Of a DNA stretch of 64,000 nucleotides, positions 34,331 through 42,034 are shown in pieces (the stretch's first letter is position 1; each line of letters begins with the position of its first letter). The position numbers and the translations under genes were made by a program. Under the pieces are notes generated by a model, which saw only the letters and a list, made by a program, of their open reading frames with translations, did not search any database and was not told the DNA's origin. Where the stretch lies: contig NZ_LGDY01000113.1 in NCBI RefSeq assembly GCF_001279525.1, forward strand, positions 10,596-74,595. The letters run 5' to 3'. This stretch comes from Nocardia sp. NRRL S-836. Lineage in GTDB: Bacteria; Actinomycetota; Actinomycetes; Mycobacteriales; Pseudonocardiaceae.

Positions 34331-35030
34331 GTGACCCTCCCAAGGGGACGTCGAGCCCACCCGGCGAGGCTTCGCGCAGGGCGTTCGCGATGTCCGGCGC
34401 CATCGGTTCGAGCCCGAGCGTGCCGCGCACGAAGTCGACGACCAGCCGCGTCCAGTCCCTGGCCCGCCGCAGCATCGCGTGCCCGTCGCCCACGACGCTG
34501 AACCGCGCCACGTCGGCGGTGACGGTCTTGACCCTCCGCGCGAACCACAGCGACCTGCGCGGGTCCGTCATCCGCTCCCGGTCGCCGTGCGCGATCAGCA
34601 GCGATCGGCCCCTGAGCTGCTCGAACGGGTCGCCCGGCTCGATCCACGGCGCCAGCGCGCACACCGCCAGCACCGCGGGGTGCCCGGCGACCCTGATCGC
34701 GGCCCTGGCACCCATGGAGTGACCGACGAGCACGACCGGCCGGCCGGGGTGCCGCTCGGTGATCCGGTCGAGCGCCCACTCGGCGTCCTTGACCGGGTCG
34801 AGGTCCGGCGGGTTCCAGCCGCGCTTGCGGTAGCGCAGCAGCCACACCTCGACACCGGGCGCGCGCAGCGCACGGGCCAGGGGGACCATCCTGAGGTAGG
34901 CGAGGTTGTGGCGCCGGACCGGTTCTTGGCCGTGTTCCCGGCCGCCGTGCAGGACGAGCACGACGGCATCGGTGCGGCCAGGCGGTTGCAGCACGTCGAC
35001 ATGCGGATGCACACCGGGTCTTCGGACCAC
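34323..35030 (-). CDS. Alpha/beta hydrolase
   Basis: About 235 aa. VLVLHGGREHG (oxyanion region), VVLVGHSMGARAAIRVAG with the nucleophile Ser in GHSMG, LLIAHGDRERMTDP (acid Asp) and VGDGHAMLRRA (His) complete a catalytic triad. Candidate starts are GTG 35066, 35030 and 35012; 35030 is a compromise, as none has a convincing ribosome binding site. First gene of the operon leading into the FAD oxidoreductase, so it may act on lipids as an esterase. Confidence 0.8.
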   Translation of the reverse strand: MVRRPGVHPHVDVLQPPGRTDAVVLVLHGGREHGQEPVRRHNLAYLRMVPLARALRAPGVEVWLLRYRKRGWNPPDLDPVKDAEWALDRITERHPGRPVVLVGHSMGARAAIRVAGHPAVLAVCALAPWIEPGDPFEQLRGRSLLIAHGDRERMTDPRRSLWFARRVKTVTADVARFSVVGDGHAMLRRARDWTRLVVDFVRGTLGLEPMAPDIANALREASPGGLDVPLGGSRG

Positions 35031-35071
35031 GCCGCCGTTCGGCTCGGAGCGTGAGAGCCAGGTCACACCGG

Positions 35072-35077
35072 TAGATT
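35072..35077 (+). promoter_or_regulatory. TAGATT -10 element of a leaderless epoxide hydrolase transcript
   Basis: TAGATT ends 7 nt before the GTG start at 35085 and there is no Shine-Dalgarno, the arrangement of actinobacterial leaderless genes. The same hexamer at the same distance precedes two other genes in the window. Confidence 0.55.
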
Positions 35078-35084
35078 CGGCGCC

Positions 35085-35909
35085 GTGATCGAGCACCTGA
35101 GCATCCCCACCGAGGCCGGCACCTTCGACGCCATCGCGGCAGGTCCGGAGGACGGCCGCCCGGTGCTGCTCCTGCACGGTTTCCCGGAGGCCGCCATCGA
35201 GTGGGAGCACCAGGTCGCGGTCCTCGGCGTGAACGGCTTCCGCGCCGTCGCACCGGACCAGCGCGGCTACTCCCCCGGCGTGCGGCCGGAGCGCTACCAG
35301 GAGTACACGATGACGCACCTGGTCGGTGACGTGGTCGCGCTCGCGGACGCGCTCGGCTGGGGCACGTTCGACCTCGCCGGCCACGACTGGGGCGGCGCGG
35401 TCGCGTGGTGGACCGCCATCGAGCACGCGGACCGACTGCGCACGCTCACCGTGTTCTCCACGCCGCACCCCGGTGCGCTGAGGACCGCGCTGCAGACCGA
35501 CGAGGAACAGCGGATGCGGTCGCAGTACATGCTGGACTGGCGCGAGCGCAGCACCGAGCGGCGGATGCTGGACAACAACGCCCACGCGCTGCGGCAGATG
35601 TTCGAGCACCGCGTGCGTCCGTCGCACGTGGACGAGTACGTCCAGCGGCTCTCGGAGCCGGGCGCGCTGACGGCCGCGCTCAACTGGTACCGCGCGGGCA
35701 AGGCGGACGGTGCCGCGGACAAGGTCTCGGTCAAGACCATGTACGTGTGGAGCACCGAGGACGTGGCGTTCGGCTCGGTGGCCGCGTTCGAGACGGAGAA
35801 GTGGTGCACGGGCGCCTACCGGTTCGAGATGGTCGAGGACGTCAGCCACTGGATCCCGGAGGAGGTCCCCGAGGCCGCGAGCTCCCTGCTGCTGGAGAAC
35901 CTCGGCTAA
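35085..35909 (+). CDS. Alpha/beta-fold epoxide hydrolase-like protein
   Basis: 274 aa. LLLHGFPEAAIEWEHQV gives the oxyanion HGFP, RAVAPDQRGYSPG follows, and LAGHDWGGAVAWW carries the nucleophile Asp of epoxide hydrolases and haloalkane dehalogenases. The catalytic His is in DVSHWIPEE near the end and the acid Asp in WSTEDVAFG. Probably cytosolic. It is divergent from the lipid operon and 127 nt upstream of the lasso precursor gene; its shared direction does not prove membership of that cluster. Confidence 0.87.
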   Translation: MIEHLSIPTEAGTFDAIAAGPEDGRPVLLLHGFPEAAIEWEHQVAVLGVNGFRAVAPDQRGYSPGVRPERYQEYTMTHLVGDVVALADALGWGTFDLAGHDWGGAVAWWTAIEHADRLRTLTVFSTPHPGALRTALQTDEEQRMRSQYMLDWRERSTERRMLDNNAHALRQMFEHRVRPSHVDEYVQRLSEPGALTAALNWYRAGKADGAADKVSVKTMYVWSTEDVAFGSVAAFETEKWCTGAYRFEMVEDVSHWIPEEVPEAASSLLLENLG

Positions 35910-35916
35910 ACCTTAG

Positions 35917-35948
35917 TTGCCGCTAGCGGCAGTTGCCGGAAGCGGAAG
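35917..35948. promoter_or_regulatory. Tandem operator-like site upstream of the lasso peptide operon
   Basis: Two adjacent 16-bp copies, TTGCCGCTAGCGGCAG (35917-35932) and TTGCCGGAAGCGGAAG (35933-35948), match at 13 of 16 positions. The first contains the perfect palindrome TGCCGCTAGCGGCA. They lie 90-120 nt before the precursor ATG, with a possible -10 TACGTT at 35983-35988. Binding by the cluster's LuxR-type protein is possible. The first copy could also act as a short hairpin after the upstream gene. Confidence 0.5.
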
Positions 35949-36036
35949 CCGTTTTGCCTGGTCAACGGCTCAAGTCTCTCGTTACGTTCAGTTCTGCGCG
36001 CGCTGAACGAAGATCCCCACGAGAGAGGTGCGAACC

Positions 36037-36138
36037 ATGTACGAGACTCCGCAGCTGATCGACCTCGGCACCTTCGACGAGCAGACCGGCCTGCTCGGGT
36101 TCTCCGGCAACGACCGGCTGATCCTCAGCAAGAACTGA
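36037..36138 (+). CDS. Lasso peptide precursor, citrulassin family
   Basis: 33 aa, missed by length-limited gene finding. Leader MYETPQLIDLGTFDEQTG has the actinobacterial YxxPxLxxxGxFxxxT recognition motif, with Thr17 at the conserved -2 position. Core LLGFSGNDRLILSKN has Asp at position 8, giving an 8-residue macrolactam between Leu1 and Asp8 and a tail threaded as RLILSKN. It closely matches citrulassin A (LLGLAGNDRLVLSKN as I recall it), differing at positions 4, 5 and 11; Arg9 is the residue deiminated to citrulline in that compound. ATG 36037 follows GAGAGAGG. The cyclase gene begins 15 nt after the stop. Confidence 0.95.
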   Translation: MYETPQLIDLGTFDEQTGLLGFSGNDRLILSKN

Positions 36139-36153
36139 CGCGACCCAGCGCGA

Positions 36154-37983
36154 ATGCCTGACCAGGGCTCGCGGGGTCACGGCGGGTCGCACTTCGTGGT
36201 CTTCCCGGACCACGAGGCCGCGCCCGCCGTGGCCCGTCGCACTTGCGCGCCGGGGTCCCGCACGCTGCGGCACGCGTCGGGACGTCCGTGGCTCGCCGGG
36301 AGGTGGTCCGACGGCGAGATCACCGTCGCCACGGCGGGCGACGTCCGGCTGGCGGTGATCGGCTGGTGCCCGGTCGGCGCCGCGGCGCTGCAGCGCGCCG
36401 CCTCCACCCTGCGCGACCCCGCCCGTCTCGACGAGCTCGCGCTCGGCCTGCCGGGCAGCTTCCACCTCGTCGCGTCGCTGGGCGGCCGGTGCCGGGTCCA
36501 GGGCACGGCCTCGGGCCTGCGGCTGGTGTTCCACCGCCGGATCGACGGTGTGGTGGTCGCGTCCGACCGGGCCGACGTCCTCGCCGGTGACGCACCGGTC
36601 GACGAGCAGAGCCTCGCCGTCCGGCTGCTGTTCCCCACGCCGCACCCGTTGCTGGACAAGACGATGTGGCGCGGCGTCGAGTGCGTACCGCCCGGCAGCG
36701 CGCTGGTGCTGGACGGTGCGGGCGCCCGGCTCAGGAGGTGGTGGCGCGCCCCGGAACCGGTGCGCGGACTCGCCGAGTCCGCGCCCGTGGTCAGGGAGGC
36801 GCTCGCCGCGGCCGTCGACGTGCGCACGCGGGCGGGTGGCACCGTGGCGTGCGACCTGTCCGGCGGTCTGGACTCCACGTCGATCACGTTCCTGGCCGCC
36901 CGGTCGGACGCGCGGGTCGTCGCCAGCACCTGGCCGTCGCTCGACCCGCTCGACGAGGACGTGGCCTGGGCCAGGAGGGCGGCGGGGCACCTGCCCGCCG
37001 TCGAGCACGTCGTGTGGCCGCGCGACCGCATCCCGCTGGTGTACGAGAACCTGCTCGGCATCGACGACCCGATGGACGAGCCGACCATCGGCGTGATGGA
37101 CCGCCAGCGCCTGCTCGAAGACCTGAAGGGCTTGGCGGAGAAGGGGTGCCGGGTCCGGCTCACCGGGATCGGCGGCGACCACGTCGCCTGGTGCTCCGAG
37201 GCGCACTTCCACTCGCTGCTGCGCCGGCGGCCGCTGTTCGCGATCAGGCAGCTGCGCGCGTTCCGCGCGTTGTTCCACTGGCCGCTGGGGCCGATGGTCA
37301 GGACGCTGGCCGACTCCCGGTCGTACCGGGCGTGGCTCACCGGCCAGGCCGATCGGCTGCGTGCGGACCGGGGGCCGACGGTGGTGGGCGCGCTGGGCTG
37401 GGGCACGCCGCCGCGGCTGTTCGACTGGGTGACGCCGGAGGCGCACGCGCTGGCCCGCGACGCGCTGCTGGCGGCGGACGCGGAACCGCTGGGGCCCACC
37501 AGGGGCGAGCACGCCGACCTGGAACCGATCCTGTCCTGCGCGCGCATCATCCGGCAGTGGGAGCAGATGAGTGCGCGCGCGGGACTGCCCGTCCAGTCGC
37601 CGTTCCTCGACGACCGCGTGATCGAGGCGTGCTTCTCGGTGCGGCCGGAGGACCGCGTGACGCCGTGGCGCTACAAACCCGTGCTCACCGAGGCGATGCG
37701 CGGGATCGTGCCGGACGACTGCCTGGCCCGCACGAACAAGGCGCAGGCAGCTTTGGAGGCCTCCGCGGGGCTGCGCCGGCACCGCGGTGACCTCGTCGAG
37801 CTGTGGGAGTCCTCGCGGCTGGCCGACCTCGGTCTCGTCGACCGGCGCAGGCTGACCGAGCTGGCACTGCGCCCGGACACCCCCGAGCTCCGCTCGGCGA
37901 TCTTGTACTCGACCATCGGCTGCGAGGTGTGGCTGCGCGGCCAGGACACCAACCGGGGAGCGACCCATGCGACTGCGCGCTGA
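36154..37983 (+). CDS. Lasso peptide isopeptide-bond-forming cyclase (asparagine synthetase-like)
   Basis: 609 aa. The N-terminal half is a degenerate glutaminase-like domain lacking the Cys2 nucleophile of asparagine synthetase; the C-terminal half is an ATP pyrophosphatase domain with CDLSGGLDSTS (P-loop SGGLDST at 236-242) and LTGIGGDHVAWCSE. It adenylates the Asp8 side chain and joins it to the N-terminal amine of the core. It stands immediately after the precursor gene and overlaps the RRE gene by 17 nt. ATG 36154 lacks a strong ribosome binding site, so translation may depend on the precursor gene. Confidence 0.95.
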   Translation: MPDQGSRGHGGSHFVVFPDHEAAPAVARRTCAPGSRTLRHASGRPWLAGRWSDGEITVATAGDVRLAVIGWCPVGAAALQRAASTLRDPARLDELALGLPGSFHLVASLGGRCRVQGTASGLRLVFHRRIDGVVVASDRADVLAGDAPVDEQSLAVRLLFPTPHPLLDKTMWRGVECVPPGSALVLDGAGARLRRWWRAPEPVRGLAESAPVVREALAAAVDVRTRAGGTVACDLSGGLDSTSITFLAARSDARVVASTWPSLDPLDEDVAWARRAAGHLPAVEHVVWPRDRIPLVYENLLGIDDPMDEPTIGVMDRQRLLEDLKGLAEKGCRVRLTGIGGDHVAWCSEAHFHSLLRRRPLFAIRQLRAFRALFHWPLGPMVRTLADSRSYRAWLTGQADRLRADRGPTVVGALGWGTPPRLFDWVTPEAHALARDALLAADAEPLGPTRGEHADLEPILSCARIIRQWEQMSARAGLPVQSPFLDDRVIEACFSVRPEDRVTPWRYKPVLTEAMRGIVPDDCLARTNKAQAALEASAGLRRHRGDLVELWESSRLADLGLVDRRRLTELALRPDTPELRSAILYSTIGCEVWLRGQDTNRGATHATAR

Positions 37984-38218
37984 CATCTCCGTCGCGGACA
38001 CCGACTACGGCCAGGTGCTGCTGGACGAGCGGACCGGCCACTACTGGCAGCTCAACCCGACCGGAGTGGTCGTGGTGCGGGCGTTGCTCGACGGCGCCGA
38101 CGAGGACGCGGCGGTCGCCGCGCTCACGTCGAGCTACGAGGTGACCGAGGACCAGGCGCGTCAGGACGTGTCGGTGCTGGTCGCGGGGCTGCGGACCGCG
38201 GGCCTGGTGACGGCGTGA
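37967..38218 (+). CDS. Lasso peptide RRE protein (PqqD-like, B1)
   Basis: 83 aa PqqD-fold protein: VADTDYGQVLLDERTGHYWQLNPTG and VVVRALLDGADEDAAVAAL are the beta-hairpin and helices that bind the YxxPxLxxxGxF leader motif. It delivers the precursor to the leader peptidase and is encoded separately from it, as in most actinobacterial lasso clusters. Starts 17 nt inside the cyclase gene and its stop overlaps the B2 start by GTGA. Confidence 0.95.
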   Translation: MRLRADISVADTDYGQVLLDERTGHYWQLNPTGVVVVRALLDGADEDAAVAALTSSYEVTEDQARQDVSVLVAGLRTAGLVTA

Positions 38219-38625
38219 CCACGCCGGGCTCGCTGAGCCGCCCCACCGGTGTACCCCTGCGGCTGCGGATCGCCGCCCGGTGCGCGGTCGCCGTCGCGAC
38301 CCCGCTGGCGCGGCTCAGACCGCACAGGCTGCGACGGGTGCTCGGCTTCGCCCGCCGCGGCGCCCGGCCGGCGAGCTACGCGGAGGCCAAGGCGGCGCGG
38401 GACGCCGTGCTGGCGGTGAGCCTGCGCTGCCTCGGTCCGCAGGGCTGCCTGCCGAGGTCCGCGGCCGTCGCGCTGCTCTGCCGGATGTCGGGCAGCTGGC
38501 CGACGTGGTGTGCGGGCGTGCGCGTGCTACCGCCGTTCGGCGCGCACGCGTGGGTCGAGGCGGAAGGTGAACCGGTCGACGAGAACCTCCCGCCGCGGTA
38601 CTTCCGGCCGTTGATGACCATATGA
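38215..38625 (+). CDS. Lasso peptide leader peptidase (B2, transglutaminase-like)
   Basis: 136 aa. LGPQGCLPRSAAVALLCRMSG carries the catalytic Cys78 and GVRVLPPFGAHAWVEAEGEPV the catalytic His111, as in McjB C-terminal domains; the N-terminal RRE portion is absent because it is supplied by the preceding gene. It removes the 18-residue leader after the Thr-Gly pair. GTG 38215 overlaps the RRE stop; the stop overlaps the exporter ATG (ATGA). Confidence 0.94.
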   Translation: MTTPGSLSRPTGVPLRLRIAARCAVAVATPLARLRPHRLRRVLGFARRGARPASYAEAKAARDAVLAVSLRCLGPQGCLPRSAAVALLCRMSGSWPTWCAGVRVLPPFGAHAWVEAEGEPVDENLPPRYFRPLMTI

Positions 38626-40358
38626 ACGCACTCGGGCTGCTGCGCCTGACCAGCGGTCACCGGCGCGGGCTCGCCCTGGCCGCGACGGCGACGCTGGTCG
38701 CGTCCGGGCTCGGGCTGCTCCAGCCGCAGCTGCTGCGGACGGCCGTCGACTCGGCGGCGGCCGTGCCGTGGCCGGTGATCGCGGCGATGGCGGCGTTGTT
38801 CGTGGTGCAGGCGTGCGTGGACGGCCTCGGGCTGTTCCTGCTGGAACGCACCGGTGAACGGGTCGTGCTCGGGGTGCGCCGCCGGCTCGTGGCCCGGCTG
38901 CTGCGGCTGCGGATGGCGGAGTTCGACGCGCACCGGGTCGGCGACCTGATGTCCAGGGTCAGCGTCGACACGACGGTGCTGCGCGAGGTCGTCTCCACCG
39001 CGTCGGTCCAGCTGGTCACCGGCACGCTGACCGGCGCGGGCACCGTGGTGCTGATGCTGCTGGTCGACCCGGTGCTGTTCGCGTGGGTGATGACGACCGT
39101 CGTCGTCGCGGCCGTGGTGGTCTACTCGCTGGTCGGCAGGTTGCGGACCGCCGGTGAGCAGATGCAGCGCGGGGTCGGTGAGATGACCGCGGAGCTGGAG
39201 CGCGCGCTCGGTGCGTTGCGGACCGTGCGCGCGTGCCGTGCCGAGGAACGCGAGGAGGCGCTGATCGGGCAGCGCGCCGAGCAGGCGTGTGCCGCGGGGG
39301 TGCGGGCCGCCCGGATCACGTCCGTGATGAGCCCCGCTGTCGAGCTGGCGTTGCGCGGGTCGTTGCTCGTCGTGCTGCTGGTCGGCGGCACGCGCGTGGC
39401 CAGGGACGCGGCGTCGGTCGGCGACCTCATGGCGTTCCTGCTCTACGCCACCTACCTGATCATCCCGTTCACCTCCGTCCTGCAGGGCATCGGGCTGCTG
39501 CAGAAGGGCATGGGCGCGCTCGGCCGGGTCGCCGAGGTGCAGGAGCTGCCGGTCGAGAACCCGTCAGGGACTACACCCGCACGGCAGGGCGAAATCGCAC
39601 TCGAATTCCGGGACGTCTGGTTCCGGTACCGCGACCGGCCGGTGCTGCGCGGCGTGTCCTTCACCGTTCACCCGCGCTCGCACGTCGCACTGGTCGGCCT
39701 GTCCGGCGCCGGCAAGTCGACCACGTTCGCGCTCGTCGAACGATTCTACGAGCCGGACTCGGGTGCGGTGCTCGCGAACGGCACGAACATCGCGGAATTC
39801 GCCCTGGACCGGTGGCGGTCCCGAATCGCACTGGTCGACCAGGACTGCCCGGTTCTCAGCGGCACCCTGCGTGACAATCTCCGTTACGCGGTGTCCGGCG
39901 CCTCGGACGGCGATCTGCGCGAAGTGCTGGAACTCGCCAATCTCGGCGATCTCGTGCGCCGTCTGCCCGACGGTCTCGACACACCGCTCGGCGAACGCGG
40001 TCGTGCGCTGTCCGGCGGTGAACGCCAGCGCGTCGCACTGGCCCGTGCCCTGCTCACCCGCCCCGACCTGCTGCTCCTCGACGAACCGACCGCGCACCTC
40101 GACCCGGTGAACGAGCGGGCACTGCACCGCGCGATCCGGCGGGCCACGCGGGAGTGCGCATTGCTGGTGATCGCGCACCGGTTGTCCACAATTCGCGAGG
40201 CCGACCAGATCGTGGTGCTGCAGGCGGGCGAGGTCGTCGCGCGGGGCACACATGACGAGTTGCTCGCCATCAATGATTTCTATGGCAGCCTCGTCGCGGG
40301 AGAGTTCATGCAGAATGCAAATCCATTCGATACCGAAACATCCCCTGGATGGAGGTAG
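38622..40358 (+). CDS. ABC transporter for lasso peptide export
   Basis: 578 aa fusion of a six-helix membrane domain and a nucleotide-binding domain. The latter has GLSGAGKST (Walker A), VDQDCPVL (Q loop), LSGGERQRVALARALL (signature), LLLLDEPTAHLD (Walker B) and IAHRLST (switch His). A homodimer would export the mature peptide and confer self-immunity, the role of D proteins in lasso clusters. Translationally coupled to the peptidase gene. Confidence 0.94.
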   Translation: MNALGLLRLTSGHRRGLALAATATLVASGLGLLQPQLLRTAVDSAAAVPWPVIAAMAALFVVQACVDGLGLFLLERTGERVVLGVRRRLVARLLRLRMAEFDAHRVGDLMSRVSVDTTVLREVVSTASVQLVTGTLTGAGTVVLMLLVDPVLFAWVMTTVVVAAVVVYSLVGRLRTAGEQMQRGVGEMTAELERALGALRTVRACRAEEREEALIGQRAEQACAAGVRAARITSVMSPAVELALRGSLLVVLLVGGTRVARDAASVGDLMAFLLYATYLIIPFTSVLQGIGLLQKGMGALGRVAEVQELPVENPSGTTPARQGEIALEFRDVWFRYRDRPVLRGVSFTVHPRSHVALVGLSGAGKSTTFALVERFYEPDSGAVLANGTNIAEFALDRWRSRIALVDQDCPVLSGTLRDNLRYAVSGASDGDLREVLELANLGDLVRRLPDGLDTPLGERGRALSGGERQRVALARALLTRPDLLLLDEPTAHLDPVNERALHRAIRRATRECALLVIAHRLSTIREADQIVVLQAGEVVARGTHDELLAINDFYGSLVAGEFMQNANPFDTETSPGWR

Positions 40359-40420
40359 GACATTCCTCCAGGCGGTGCCAACATGGCTACTCCCATCCGC
40401 ATCCGGGAGAAAGGCGAGTC

Positions 40421-41056
40421 GTGTTGCGACCTTCTCCGGCAAGCCGCACCGAATTCGTCGAGCTTCTGCACGACCGCTCCACGATCATTCGCACGCTGGT
40501 CGACCTGGTGGCCCGCAGCGGCTCGGTGCGGTGCGTGCTGACGAGCAGCGGCGGTGTCGACGGCGACCTGCTCGACCTCGTGGTCGGCGCCGCCGAGCGG
40601 GGCCGGCTGCTGCTCGACGCGGCGCTCGCCCTGCGGACCGAGTCCGTCGACCGGGCCACCCGCCACCGCGTGGAGGTCCGCGTGCACTCCGGGCCCGCCC
40701 GGCCGATGCTCGTCTTCGACGACCGCAGCGCCGTGCTGCCACTCGCCACCGGCGACCTGAACGCCGGTGCCGTCCTGCTGCGCAGCCCGCTGTCGGACCC
40801 GTACGGCCAGCTGTTCGAGCTCATGTGGTCCGACGCCCGCACACCGGCCGAGTGCGCTCCGCACGACCACACCCTGACCAGCCGCGAGGTCCTGGTCATC
40901 GGGCTGCTGCTGGACGGCGCCACCGACCACCAGGTCGCCGCGCGGCTGGGCATGAGCAGCCGGACGGTCCGCGCGGTGGTGGCGCAGCTGCAGCAGCGCT
41001 TCGGCACCCGCTCGCGCATGGCCCTCGGTTTCCGGCTGGCCCGCGTCACCGACTAG
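40421..41056 (+). CDS. LuxR-type HTH regulator of the lasso cluster
   Basis: 211 aa. The N-terminal part (RTEFVELLHDRSTIIRTLVDLVARSG and on) resembles actinobacterial regulators with a degenerate TrmB-like sensor domain; the C-terminus HDHTLTSREVLVIGLLLDGATDHQVAARLGMSSRTVRAVVAQL, read in blocks, is a LuxR/GerE HTH. GTG 40421 follows GGGAGAAAGG; an in-frame ATG at 40349 overlaps the exporter and lacks a binding site. It sits 62 nt downstream of the exporter and could control the upstream tandem site. Confidence 0.87.
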   Translation: MLRPSPASRTEFVELLHDRSTIIRTLVDLVARSGSVRCVLTSSGGVDGDLLDLVVGAAERGRLLLDAALALRTESVDRATRHRVEVRVHSGPARPMLVFDDRSAVLPLATGDLNAGAVLLRSPLSDPYGQLFELMWSDARTPAECAPHDHTLTSREVLVIGLLLDGATDHQVAARLGMSSRTVRAVVAQLQQRFGTRSRMALGFRLARVTD

Positions 41057-41105
41057 CGCCCGGTGGTGTGGCGCGTGACGGCGCCGTGGCGATTCGCGGT
41101 CGGAC

Positions 41106-41129
41106 GGGCACCGTACGGGGGCGGTGCCC
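41106..41129 (+). terminator. Hairpin after the lasso cluster
   Basis: GGGCACCG (41106-41113) and CGGTGCCC (41122-41129) form a perfect 8-bp stem with an 8-nt loop, 50 nt after the regulator stop. No U-tract follows. Confidence 0.5.
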
Positions 41130-41167
41130 GAGCGTGGATCACCCGCCACCGTTCCGCGTCGCGCCAC

Positions 41168-41173
41168 TAGATT
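41168..41173 (+). promoter_or_regulatory. TAGATT -10 element of a leaderless nucleotidyltransferase transcript
   Basis: TAGATT ends 6 nt before ATG 41180. The intervening CGAGGT is too close to serve as a good ribosome binding site. Same element and spacing as at 35072 and 50552. Confidence 0.5.
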
Positions 41174-41179
41174 CGAGGT

Positions 41180-41749
41180 ATGCGCGTGGCCGGTCTGTTG
41201 CTCGCCGCGGGGGCCGGTCGCCGGTTCGGCTCCCCGAAGGCGCTCGTCCCGTTGGACGGCAAGCTGTTCGTCGACTCCGCGGCCGAGCTGCTGCGGGCCG
41301 CCGGGTGCGCGCCCGTGGTCGTGGTCCTGGGCGCCGCGGCGGACGAGGTGCGGGCGAAGGCCGCGCTGACCGGTGTGACCGTGGTCGACAACCCGGACTG
41401 GGAGTCCGGGATGGGCTCGTCGCTGCGCACGGGCCTGCGCGCGGTCGGCGCCGCCGACGCCGTCGTGGTGCTGCCGGTGGACACCCCCGGTGTCACGGTC
41501 GCCGCGCTGCACCGGTTGATGGCGCTGGCCGAGCCGAAAGCGCTGGCACGGGCGGTGTACGAGGGTGAGATCGGGCACCCGGTGCTGATCGGCAGCGACC
41601 ACTTCGCGGGCGTGATGTCGTCGGCGGCCGGCGACCAGGGCGCGCGGGAGTACCTCAGGGCCGGCACCGTGCGCCACGTCGAGTGCTCGGACGTGGCGGA
41701 CGGCGCGGACGTGGACCGGCCGGCCGATCTCCGGCCGCGCAGCGGCTGA
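41180..41749 (+). CDS. MobA/MocA-like nucleotidyltransferase
   Basis: 189 aa. LLLAAGAGRRFGSPKALVPL is the LAAGxGxRxGxxK nucleotide-binding motif of NTP transferases, followed by VVVLPVDTPGVTVAALHRL (metal-binding Asp) and GHPVLIGSDHF. The size and PVDTPG fit MocA-type enzymes that add CMP or GMP to molybdopterin; no molybdenum enzyme genes are near, so the acceptor is uncertain. Complete and intact. It converges on a small membrane protein gene 6 nt downstream. Confidence 0.87.
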   Translation: MRVAGLLLAAGAGRRFGSPKALVPLDGKLFVDSAAELLRAAGCAPVVVVLGAAADEVRAKAALTGVTVVDNPDWESGMGSSLRTGLRAVGAADAVVVLPVDTPGVTVAALHRLMALAEPKALARAVYEGEIGHPVLIGSDHFAGVMSSAAGDQGAREYLRAGTVRHVECSDVADGADVDRPADLRPRSG

Positions 41750-41755
41750 CGGTCG

Positions 41756-41935
41756 CTAGGGACGTGCGAAAACCGCCGCCCGCGCGCAGCCGCCGGCCAC
41801 GACGAGCTGCGCCAGCGCCACCCACACCGGCCAGAGCTCGGAGTAGGTGACCGCCAGCGCGATGTGGGTGGCGGCCGCGGCGGCGAAGACCACCGTCAGC
41901 ACGACCCAGATGTAGAAGTACCGCCTGATGCCCAC
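41756..41935 (-). CDS. Small two-helix membrane protein
   Basis: 59 aa, not recognised. Starts VGIRRYFYIWVVLTVVFAAAAATH (first hydrophobic helix), then TYSELWPVWVALAQLVVAGG (second helix) and a basic tail ending VFARP. Third positions are almost all G/C, supporting a real gene, and a weak GGGGG lies upstream of GTG 41935. It sits between the nucleotidyltransferase and the SIS gene, facing the former. Function unknown. Confidence 0.6.
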   Translation of the reverse strand: MGIRRYFYIWVVLTVVFAAAAATHIALAVTYSELWPVWVALAQLVVAGGCARAAVFARP

Positions 41936-42034
41936 CCACCCCCGTCCACAGCCACTGCCGTCAACGCGCGTATCGGGGTTTGTGGCGTGCGGGTTACTGG
42001 TGGTGCCATCGGCAATCCGGTACTACTGGGCCGC

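Noticed and set aside
34323..35909. Hydrolase and epoxide hydrolase as lasso cluster tailoring enzymes
   Set aside because: The first belongs to the divergent lipid operon; the second is separated from the precursor by 127 bp containing its own regulatory sites, and no known citrulassin step needs it.
36139..36153. A second lasso precursor between the precursor and cyclase genes
   Set aside because: Only 15 nt lie between them, and no other YxxPxL leader motif was found nearby on either strand.
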